DNA from: an uncultured Gemmatimonadota bacterium
GTDB taxonomy: Bacteria > Gemmatimonadota > Gemmatimonadetes > Gemmatimonadales > Gemmatimonadaceae
Assembly (NCBI GenBank): GCA_946480295.1
Contig: CAMLIT010000050.1
Location: 1-28,924 of the forward strand
DNA: 28,924 bases
Direction: 5' to 3'
Each line of letters begins with the position of its first letter. Position 1 is the stretch's first letter. A program made the position numbers and the translations under genes. The notes beneath the pieces were generated by a model. The model ran no database searches. It was not told the origin of the DNA and saw nothing but the letters and a program-made list of their open reading frames with translations. This document shows, piece by piece, positions 22,457 through 28,924 of this stretch.

Positions 22457-24592
22457 TCAGCGTGACAGGCGCTGGTTCACCTGCCGCCACGCGGCGAGGG
22501 AGACCTCGCGCGTGCGGTCGATGAAGCGAGCGAGGATGCGCAGCGCGTCGATGATGTCCTCCCGGCCGGCGGGAATCCGGGCACGCACCGCGCGGTCCAC
22601 CTCCTCGCGCAGGATCTCGTAGTCCCGACGCACCGCCTCCTCGGACCACCCCTGCGCATGGCGGCGGCTGCCGTGATGCTCGGCCACGACGCGCTGGATG
22701 GCGCTCCCGTCCCGCATCACATCCGCCGCCTCCGGCCCCGCGCCGGCGATGATGAGGAGCGACTGCGAGAGGTCGGTCACGAGGCTCACCTGGTGATCCT
22801 CCAGCTCCGCCGGCCGCAGCTCGGTGGCGCGTATCGTGACCGGGTCGGTGCGCAGCCGCGCCGCGTACGAGGCGAGGATGTGCTCCAGCTCCTCGCGGAG
22901 CAGCTCGCCGAGCTCCTTGAGGCCGCGCACCTGGTAGTCCGGCGCCGCATGGGCGTTCGCGGCGTCGGGCGCCGCGGCGCTGCCGCTGCCCTCCCCGCTC
23001 GGCAGCCAGAGGGTGAACGCGGAGCCCAGCCCCGGGGCGCTCTCCACGGTGATGTCGCCGTCCATGAGGCGCGCATAACGACGGCTGATCGCCAGCCCGA
23101 GCCCCGTGCCGCCGCGCGTGCGCGTGTGGCCGCGCTCCACCTGGTGGAAGGGCTCGAAGATCCGCGCCTGCTCCTCCGGCGGGATGCCGACGCCGGTGTC
23201 CTCGACGCGCACGTACGTCCACGGCCCCGTGCCGCGCAGCGCCGAACCGGTGGGCGCGGCGCTCGTCTGTCCGCACGTCACCGACACGCGTCCGCCCGCC
23301 GGCGTGAACTTCACGGCGTTGCCGAGGAGGTTCACGAGGATCTGCCGCACGCGGTCGGTGTCGGCGAAGTACGGCTCGCCGGCCTCGCCCTGCCGCGCGT
23401 CGACGAGGGCGATGCCTCGCTCGTCGGCCAGCGGCTGGGCGAGGGCGAGCGCGCCCGCCACCGCCGCGCCGGTCATGCCGTGTTCGTGCGCGACCGACGC
23501 CCGCCCCGCGTCCGTTCGCGCGACGTCGAGGACGTCGTTCACCAGCCCGAGGAGGTGGCGCCCGCTGGCGTGCAGGCGCTCGATGTAGCCGCGCTGCTGG
23601 TCGTTGAGCGGGCCGGCGATCCCGGCCTCCAGCAGGTCGGCGTAGCCGATGAGCGCATTCAACGGCGTGCGCAGCTCGTGGGACATCGTCGCGAGGAACT
23701 CGCTCTTCACCCGGTTCGCCGCGTCGGCCTCCGCCCGCGCCGTCCGCTCGGCCGCGAGCAGGCGCTCGCGCTCCTCCTCGGCGCGCTTGCGGGCTCCCAC
23801 GTCGCGGAAGTAGCAGGAGAGCCCCCCGGCCGCCTCGGGATACAGGCTCACCTCGATCCAGGCGCCGACGATCGGGGAGACGGTCTCGTAGTGCAGCGGC
23901 TCGCGCTCCTGCATCGCGCGCAGGTGCATCCGATACGTCTCGCTGTCCACGGCCTGCGGGAACTCCGCCCACACCTGCTTCCCCAGCAGCTCGGCGCGCG
24001 GGCGCCCCCACCATTCCTCGGCGCGCCGGTTCAGGTACGTGAACCGGAACTCCGCGTCCACCGCGTAGAACGCATCGGTGATGCTCTCGAGGATCCCCGC
24101 CGCGCGCGCGGCGGCCTCCTGCTCGGCCATCTCGGCGTAGCGGCGCCGCTCGCGCGACGACTCCCGCTCGCGCTCGCGATAGAGCCGCACGAACGCCTGC
24201 ACCTTGCCGCGCAGCACGTCGGGATCCACGGGTTTGAACAGGTAGTCCACCGCGCCCGATTCGTAGCCCGCGTTCACGTGCTGCCGGTTCTCGTCGACCG
24301 CGGTGACGAAGATGATCGGCGTGAGCCGCGGCGCCTCGAGCGCCTTGATCCGCCGCGCGAGCTCGTAGCCGTCCATGCCGGGCAGCTGCACGTCGAGCAG
24401 GATGACGGCGAACCGGCGGGACTGGACGGCGCGGAGCGCCTCCTCCGGCGTGCTCGCGCGCACGATGCCGACGTCGAGCGGCTCGAGCACCGCTTCCGTC
24501 GCGACGAGATTGGCGGGGCGGTCGTCGACGAGGAGGACGCTCGCCTCCTCGCTGGAGCGCGTCGTGCGGACGGGCTCGGAGGCCGTGCTCAC
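22457..24592 (-). CDS. Hybrid sensor histidine kinase, REC-PAS-HisKA-HATPase-RsbRD
   Basis: About 711 aa from GTG 24592. A receiver domain comes first (residues 17-135: acidic D23/D24, phospho-acceptor D67 in LLDVQLPGMDG, K120), then a coiled segment rich in E and R, a PAS domain (about 165-275), HisKA with H305 (MSHELRTP), and HATPase (N-box NLLGNAVKF, DTGVGIPPE, GTGLGLAISR). The last 150 residues carry a helical domain whose phrases (LEHILASYAARLRTDP; HHGSRRHAQGWSEEAVRRDYEILRE) match the RsbRD N-terminal type. The histidine-kinase layout implies a cytoplasmic sensor with an internal receiver, phosphorelay target unknown. The start is uncertain: GTG 24592 sits just before the REC domain; upstream in-frame codons overlap the divergent gene's leader. 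No response regulator lies beside it. Confidence 0.9.
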   Translation of the reverse strand: MSTASEPVRTTRSSEEASVLLVDDRPANLVATEAVLEPLDVGIVRASTPEEALRAVQSRRFAVILLDVQLPGMDGYELARRIKALEAPRLTPIIFVTAVDENRQHVNAGYESGAVDYLFKPVDPDVLRGKVQAFVRLYRERERESSRERRRYAEMAEQEAAARAAGILESITDAFYAVDAEFRFTYLNRRAEEWWGRPRAELLGKQVWAEFPQAVDSETYRMHLRAMQEREPLHYETVSPIVGAWIEVSLYPEAAGGLSCYFRDVGARKRAEEERERLLAAERTARAEADAANRVKSEFLATMSHELRTPLNALIGYADLLEAGIAGPLNDQQRGYIERLHASGRHLLGLVNDVLDVARTDAGRASVAHEHGMTGAAVAGALALAQPLADERGIALVDARQGEAGEPYFADTDRVRQILVNLLGNAVKFTPAGGRVSVTCGQTSAAPTGSALRGTGPWTYVRVEDTGVGIPPEEQARIFEPFHQVERGHTRTRGGTGLGLAISRRYARLMDGDITVESAPGLGSAFTLWLPSGEGSGSAAAPDAANAHAAPDYQVRGLKELGELLREELEHILASYAARLRTDPVTIRATELRPAELEDHQVSLVTDLSQSLLIIAGAGPEAADVMRDGSAIQRVVAEHHGSRRHAQGWSEEAVRRDYEILREEVDRAVRARIPAGREDIIDALRILARFIDRTREVSLAAWRQVNQRLSR

Positions 24593-24800
24593 CGGTGGTC
24601 CGATCGCTGCGCGGGGCGCCCGCCAACCGATCGTCGATCCCGTTGGGCCATGTCGCTGCTCGGTGGTGGAGGTGGCAGGCGGGACCGGCGAACTGCCGGG
24701 GCCGCAGGGCCGACCCCGGCAACGGCCGTGCCTCGCCCCCGTGCGGCGGGCCCGTGGCTGCGTTACACTCCCGAATCGCCCACCCCGGACCGCTTCCGCC

Positions 24801-26078
24801 ATGCCTTCCGACCCCGTCACGCTACGCCAGACCACCACGCCCCTCGGGATCGAGTCCGCCGCGCCGGGCGGCCTCGGGGGCTCCGAGCTCGCGGCGCCGG
24901 GTCCCGTCGCGCCCAGCCGCGTCCGCATCGAGTCGGTCGACGTCCTCCGCGGCGTGATCATGATCCTCATGGCGCTGGACCACGTGCGCGACTACTTCGG
25001 CGACGCGGCGGCCAGCCCGACCAACCTCGCCACGACGACGGTCCCGCTGTTCTTCACGCGCTGGATCACGCACTTCTGCGCCCCGGTGTTCTTCCTCCTG
25101 ACCGGCACGGGCGCGTACCTCGCGCTGCGCCGCCGTTCGCGGACCGGGTTGTCGCGCTTCCTGCTGACGCGCGGGCTCTGGCTCATCCTGCTCGAGCTGA
25201 CCGTCATGCGCTTCCTCTGGCAGTTCAACGTCGACTACCGGCTCACGGTGCTGACGGTGCTCTGGGCGCTCGGCTGGGCGATGATCGTCCTCTCCGGCCT
25301 CGTGTACCTGCCGACGTGGGCGGTGACGACGGTCGGGCTGGTGATCGTCGCGGGGCACAACCTGCTCGACGGCATCTCCGCCAAGTCGTTAGGCGCGCTC
25401 GCGCCGCTCTGGTCGATCCTCCACGCGCCGAACGTGATCGTCCCGGGTCCGCGCCACGTCGTCTTCGCCGCGTACCCGCTGATCCCGTGGGTCGGCGTGA
25501 CCGCGGTCGGCTACGGCCTCGGCGCGCTCTACTCCCTGAGCGCCGAGCGGCGGCGCGCGCTCCTCCTCCGGCTCGGCGCTGGCCTGTCGGCCGGGTTCGT
25601 CCTCCTGCGACTGCTGAACGTCTACGGCGACCCGCAGCGCTGGAGCGCGCAGCGGACGCCCGTGTTCACGCTGCTGTCGTTCATCAACGCGACGAAGTAT
25701 CCGCCGTCGCTGCTCTTCCTGCTGATGACCCTCGGCCCGGCGATGCTGCTCCTGTGGGCGGTGGACCGCCGCACGCCGGGCTGGCTCCGCCCCGCGCTCA
25801 TCATCGGGAAGGTGCCGCTCTTCTACTACCTGGGCCACGTGCTGCTGATGCACGCCGCCGCCGTCGTGTCCAGCTACGTGCGCTTCGGCGCCGTGCACTG
25901 GATGTTCGAGTCGCCGACCCTCGACCGCTTCCCGGTGACCCAGCCTCCCGGCTGGCCCTTCCCGCTGCCGGGTGTCTATCTCGTGTGGGCGGGGCTCGTC
26001 GTGGCGCTGTACCCGATCTGCCGCTGGTACGCCGGGCTCAAGGCGCGGCGGACGGATGCGTGGTTGTCGTATCTGTAG
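24801..26078 (+). CDS. DUF1624/HGSNAT-like multi-pass acyltransferase
   Basis: 425 aa. After a 50-residue cytoplasmic leader, RIESVDVLRGVIMILMALDHVRDYF opens the first membrane segment in the way typical of DUF1624 proteins, including the D-x-x-R-G phrase and the conserved DH. About ten to eleven hydrophobic segments follow (WITHFCAPVFFLLTGTGAYLA, FLLTRGLWLILLELTVM, VFAAYPLIPWVGVTAVGYGLGALY, LFYYLGHVLLMHAA). The family is related to heparan-alpha-glucosaminide N-acetyltransferase, which transfers acetyl from acetyl-CoA across the membrane to a glucosamine end; bacterial substrates are mostly unknown. ATG 24801 follows a TACACT patch (24765) that could be a -10. Divergent from the kinase gene. 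TAG stop merges with a G-rich array. Confidence 0.88.
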   Translation: MPSDPVTLRQTTTPLGIESAAPGGLGGSELAAPGPVAPSRVRIESVDVLRGVIMILMALDHVRDYFGDAAASPTNLATTTVPLFFTRWITHFCAPVFFLLTGTGAYLALRRRSRTGLSRFLLTRGLWLILLELTVMRFLWQFNVDYRLTVLTVLWALGWAMIVLSGLVYLPTWAVTTVGLVIVAGHNLLDGISAKSLGALAPLWSILHAPNVIVPGPRHVVFAAYPLIPWVGVTAVGYGLGALYSLSAERRRALLLRLGAGLSAGFVLLRLLNVYGDPQRWSAQRTPVFTLLSFINATKYPPSLLFLLMTLGPAMLLLWAVDRRTPGWLRPALIIGKVPLFYYLGHVLLMHAAAVVSSYVRFGAVHWMFESPTLDRFPVTQPPGWPFPLPGVYLVWAGLVVALYPICRWYAGLKARRTDAWLSYL

Positions 26079-26094
26079 GGACGAGGGACGAGGG
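26078..26094 (+). repeat. GGGACGA heptamers at the DUF1624-gene stop
   Basis: GGG tracts at 26078 (stop codon G), 26085 and 26092, exactly 7 bases apart with ACGA loops. Only three tracts are close together; a quadruplex would need a distal tract such as 26113-26116. Confidence 0.65.
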
Positions 26095-26097
26095 ACG

Positions 26098-26399
26098 CGC
26101 GCGCCGTGCGCTGGGGCCTTCGCGCACGGCGGGCATCAACGCCAGTTGGACGCGGATGCCACGGAGGGCACGGATACGACCGATGGGGGCCGGGGTGCGG
26201 CCCCTGGTGTCATCCTCAGGGCAGCGAACGGGATCTGGCGTTGGCTCGGCGAGGCGGATGCGTCGCGCCGGTTTGCATCACGACGCCGCTTCCGGCGCGA
26301 TGCGCCGTCGCGCCAAACGGCGCGATCCGCGTTCATCCGTGACCTCCGTCCAATCCGTGTTCCCCTCGTGTGATGCGTCCCGGCGCCGGAGCGCGACGC
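26098..26399. repeat. Interspersed repeat, two end-motifs facing outwards
   Basis: The left part (26098-26182) matches the B' orientation: CGCGCCGTGCG, GCGGGCATCA, GCGGATGCCACGGAGGGCACGGAT. The right part (26332-26398) matches the B orientation: ATCCGTG-ACCTCCGTCC-AATCCGTGTTCCCCTCGTGTGATG and GAGCGCGACGC. Thus the family's end-motif occurs twice, inverted, around about 150 bases of unrelated sequence. No gene is seen in 26079-26517; 26400-26517 holds only the leader of the next gene, with GGAGG before 26518. Confidence 0.7.
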
Positions 26400-26517
26400 A
26401 AACGGCAGGGGGCCCAACTCAACCAGCACCTCCCGCACCGCCCGCCCGACCCCTCCGACCTCGCCAAACCCCTCCCCGCGCCCCATATTCGCGCAGCCGA
26501 CAACACCGGAGGCAGCG

Positions 26518-28197
26518 ATGGGCACGACGGAGTACGACGCGATCGTCGTCGGATCGGGCATCTCGGGCGGCTGGGCTGCCAAGGAGCTGACCGAACGCGG
26601 CCTGCGAGTCCTGCTGCTCGAGCGCGGGAAGAACATCGAGCACATCAAGGACTACCTGAACGCGACCAAGGGCCCCTGGCAGTACCCGCACCGCGGCGGC
26701 CGCACGCAGGACATGATCCGCCGCTACCCCGTGCTCTCGCGCGACTACCCGCTCAACGAGAAGAACCTCGACTGGTGGGCCTCCGACCAGGACTCGCCGT
26801 ACACCGAGGTGAAGCGCTTCGACTGGTTCCGCGGCTACCACGTCGGCGGCCGGTCGCTCATGTGGGGGCGCTGCTCGTTCCGCTGGAGCGACTTCGACTT
26901 CGAGGCCAACGCGCGCGAGGGGATCGCCGTCGACTGGCCGATTCGTTATGCGGAGATCGCGCCCTGGTACAGCCACGTCGAGCGCCACGCCGGGATCGCC
27001 GGCTCGCTGGAGAACATGCCGCAGCTCCCCGACGGCGAGTTCCAGCCGGCGATGCCGCTCAACTGCGGCGAGCAGCTCGTCGCCGACCGGCTCACGAAGC
27101 TCTTCGACGGCAAGCGCCGGCTCATCTCCAGCCGCACCGCCAACCTCACCCAGCCGCTCCCCGGGCGCGCGCAGTGCCAGTACCGCGACGCCTGCTGGCT
27201 CGGCTGCCCGTACGGCGGCTACTTCAGCACGCAGTCCTCGACGCTCCCCGCGGCGATGCGCACCGGGCGCCTGACGCTGAAGGTCTGGGCGCTCGCCAAC
27301 GAGGTCCTCTACGACAAGGAGCGCAAGCGCGCGACCGGCGTGCGGGTGCTCGACGCCGTCACCGGCGAGACCACCGACTACACGGCGAAGGTCGTCTTCC
27401 TCTGCGCTTCCGCGCTCAACTCCACCTGGCTCCTGCTGCGCTCCGCGACCGACGTCTGGCCGGGCGGCCTGGGGAGCAGCTCCGGGGAGCTCGGCCACAA
27501 CCTGATGGACCACCACTTCCGCGCCGGCGCCGAGGGGCGGCTCGAGGGGCTCGACGACAAGTACTACTACGGCGCGCGCCCGAATCCGTCGTACATCCCG
27601 CGCTACCGGAACCTCTTCGGCGACAAGCGGCCGTACATCAGGGGCTTCGGCTACGAGGGCGGGGCGGGGCGGCAGGGGTGGCAGCGCGCCGTCGCCGAGC
27701 TGGGCGTCGGCGGCGACTTCAAGGACGCGATGGCGGAGCCGGGCGACTGGACGATCGGCGGCAGCGCGTTCGGCGAGATGCTGCCCAACCACGCCAACAC
27801 CGTCACCATCGACGAGACGCGGAAGGACAAGTGGGGGCTGCCCGTGCTGAAGATCGACTGCGGCCACGGCGAGAACGAGCGGCTCATGCGCAAGGACATG
27901 GCGAACGACATGGCCGAGATGCTGACGGCGTGCGGCGTGAAGGACGTGAAGACCTTCGACGACCCCTGCTTCCCCGGCGCGGGGATCCACGAGATGGGGA
28001 CCGCGCGCATGGGCCGCGACCCGCGCACGTCGGTGCTCAACAAGTGGAACCAGGTCTGGGACGCGCCGAACGTGTTCGTCACCGACGGCGCGTGCATGGT
28101 GTCCTCGGCCTGCCAGAATCCCTCGCTGACGTACATGGCGCTCACCGCGCGGGCCGCGGACCACGCCGTGAGCGAGCTCAATCGCCGCAACCTGTGA
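26518..28197 (+). CDS. GMC-family FAD oxidoreductase, second copy
   Basis: 559 aa. FAD motif GSGISGGWAAKEL at 12-24, VGGRSLMWGRC near 109-119, catalytic H491 (GIHEMGTARMG) and N534 (QNPSLTYMAL). It is clearly paralogous to the enzyme at 19740, sharing phrases such as RWSDxDFEAN, DWPIRYAxIAPWYSxVER and YFSTQxSTLPAA. The mid-protein cysteine motif is C220-x5-C226-x3-C230, lacking the fourth cysteine of the other copy. No signal peptide; export with the downstream Tat subunit is expected. It would oxidise a sugar or glycoside in the periplasm, perhaps with a different preference. GGAGG precedes the ATG by six bases. It is followed after 7 bases by its small subunit, in reversed order relative to the first pair. 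Confidence 0.92.
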   Translation: MGTTEYDAIVVGSGISGGWAAKELTERGLRVLLLERGKNIEHIKDYLNATKGPWQYPHRGGRTQDMIRRYPVLSRDYPLNEKNLDWWASDQDSPYTEVKRFDWFRGYHVGGRSLMWGRCSFRWSDFDFEANAREGIAVDWPIRYAEIAPWYSHVERHAGIAGSLENMPQLPDGEFQPAMPLNCGEQLVADRLTKLFDGKRRLISSRTANLTQPLPGRAQCQYRDACWLGCPYGGYFSTQSSTLPAAMRTGRLTLKVWALANEVLYDKERKRATGVRVLDAVTGETTDYTAKVVFLCASALNSTWLLLRSATDVWPGGLGSSSGELGHNLMDHHFRAGAEGRLEGLDDKYYYGARPNPSYIPRYRNLFGDKRPYIRGFGYEGGAGRQGWQRAVAELGVGGDFKDAMAEPGDWTIGGSAFGEMLPNHANTVTIDETRKDKWGLPVLKIDCGHGENERLMRKDMANDMAEMLTACGVKDVKTFDDPCFPGAGIHEMGTARMGRDPRTSVLNKWNQVWDAPNVFVTDGACMVSSACQNPSLTYMALTARAADHAVSELNRRNL

Positions 28198-28204
28198 GGT
28201 GACC

Positions 28205-28888
28205 ATGTCGGAATCGGAGCGGGACGACCTGATCCATCGTCGCGAGGCGATCCGCCGGGTGAGCCTCATGCTCGGCGGCCTGACCCTCGTCGGCGGGAGC
28301 ACGCTCATCGCCGCGTGCGAGCGCGAGCGGCGGCCGGTGGCGTCGGCCACCCCCGTGGGCGACTTCACGCCGGACGACGTGGGCTTCCTCGACGAGGTGG
28401 CCGAGACGATCCTCCCGGAGACGAAGACGCCTGGGGCCAAGGCGGCACAGACGGGCGCGTTCATGGCGCGCATGGTGACCGACTGCTACGACACGCGCGA
28501 CCAGAAGGTCTTCCGGGACGGCATGAAGCAGCTCGACGACGCGTGCCGGAAGGCGACCGGCGCGTCGTTCCTGTCGGCCACGCCGAAGCAGCGCCTGACG
28601 CTGCTCGAGCAGCTCGACCGCGAGCAGAAGCGCTACATGGACGCGCGCGACGCGGCGCAGAAGCGCAAGCAGCAGGGCGGGGTCACCCTCGCCGGGGACA
28701 CCCTGCCGCGGGTGAGCGCCGACGCGCCGGCGCACTACTTCCGGATGATGAAGGAGCTGACGCTGCTCGGCTACTTCACCTCGGAGATCGGCTGCACGAA
28801 GGCGCAGCGGTACGCGGAGACGCCGGGGCGGTACGACCCGTGTGTGCCGTACCACAAGGGGGAGAAGAGCTGGGCGCCGCACGCGTGA
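28205..28888 (+). CDS. Gluconate 2-dehydrogenase subunit 3-family Tat-lipoprotein
   Basis: 227 aa from ATG 28205, chosen over the in-frame GTG 28199 because GAGG sits five bases upstream of ATG. The N-terminus HRREAIRRVSLMLGG is Tat-like and ends in a lipobox LIAAC (C38), so the complex is probably membrane-tethered. The family phrase is VAETILPETKTPGAK near 58-72, and the C-terminal block YFRMMKELTLLGYFTSEIGCT parallels the first copy. A Lys/Arg-rich insertion (about 130-160) distinguishes it. As the chaperone/export subunit for the upstream GMC enzyme it replaces a separate anchor. A cytochrome subunit is not seen before the window ends. Confidence 0.9.
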   Translation: MSESERDDLIHRREAIRRVSLMLGGLTLVGGSTLIAACERERRPVASATPVGDFTPDDVGFLDEVAETILPETKTPGAKAAQTGAFMARMVTDCYDTRDQKVFRDGMKQLDDACRKATGASFLSATPKQRLTLLEQLDREQKRYMDARDAAQKRKQQGGVTLAGDTLPRVSADAPAHYFRMMKELTLLGYFTSEIGCTKAQRYAETPGRYDPCVPYHKGEKSWAPHA

Positions 28889-28897
28889 TGCGGCGGC

Positions 28898-28924
28898 GGG
28901 CCGCGGCGGCTCGCGCCGCGGCCC
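28898..28924 (+). terminator. Terminator-like hairpin after the second dehydrogenase pair
   Basis: Perfect 11-bp stem: GGGCCGCGGCG at 28898-28908 with its complement at 28914-28924 and a 5-base loop, starting 10 bases after the stop. The window ends here, so a following T-tract cannot be seen. Confidence 0.6.

Noticed and set aside
22658..26590. Very long plus-strand open frame across the kinase and acyltransferase genes (1310 codons)
   Set aside because: It runs antisense to the kinase and out of frame with the DUF1624 gene, and its composition is low-complexity Arg/Ala/Pro. It is a by-product of high GC.

Overview
The window is very GC-rich and densely coding, with 23 protein genes. Four things together point to a Gram-negative soil-type bacterium, most likely Gemmatimonadota: a SusC/SusD outer-membrane pair, Tat-type secreted oxidoreductases, GMC dehydrogenases with 'gluconate 2-dehydrogenase subunit 3' partners, and strong G/C codon bias. 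The phylum is an inference from gene content and composition; there is no rRNA or marker gene here. No tRNA, rRNA, CRISPR array or transposase was seen.

Layout. 0-3.2 kb (minus strand): a small protein of unknown function, a secreted DinB-like protein and an exported M61-type metallopeptidase with a PDZ domain. 3.3-4.9 kb (plus): a secreted GH13 alpha-glucosidase/amylase. 4.9-6.8 kb: a repeat block in which two tandem repeat units (A, B) and their inverted copies (B', A') flank one secreted DUF1579-like gene. 6.8-9.8 kb: a Spy/CpxP-like exported protein (minus), an ATP-grasp enzyme (plus), and a translationally coupled BNR-repeat protein plus MoaD/ThiS-like pair (minus). 10.0-13.9 kb (plus): a tight five-gene operon with a CDP-alcohol phosphatidyltransferase-like protein, a PlsC-like acyltransferase, a CdsA-like cytidylyltransferase, an outer-membrane barrel protein and a NUDIX hydrolase. 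14.0-18.6 kb (minus): SusC then SusD. 19.1-22.4 kb (plus): subunit-3-like protein, GMC oxidoreductase, Tat-lipoprotein TIM-barrel isomerase/epimerase. 22.5-24.6 kb (minus): a REC-PAS-HisKA-HATPase kinase with a C-terminal RsbRD-like domain. 24.8-26.1 kb (plus): a DUF1624/HGSNAT-like membrane acyltransferase. 26.5-28.9 kb (plus): a second GMC plus subunit-3 pair in swapped gene order.

How the genes may work together. SusC/SusD would import or dock a glycan or glycoside. The divergent Tat-exported dehydrogenase and TIM-barrel protein resemble the parts of sugar C3-oxidation pathways (3-keto-glycosides). The 14-29 kb half may therefore be an oxidative glycoside-utilisation locus rather than one built on glycoside hydrolases. 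The lipid operon looks like a dedicated phospholipid-synthesis unit tied to an outer-membrane protein.

The most unusual non-coding signal is a family of heptanucleotide arrays (GGGNCGA-like). They start exactly at TAG stop codons of several unrelated genes, with the G-rich strand as the coding strand, and most have the G3-N(1-7) spacing expected of G-quadruplexes. Other signals are a 94-bp near-identical inverted repeat pair, a shared bipartite motif upstream of two envelope genes, and an apparently over-represented octamer GCCTAACG.
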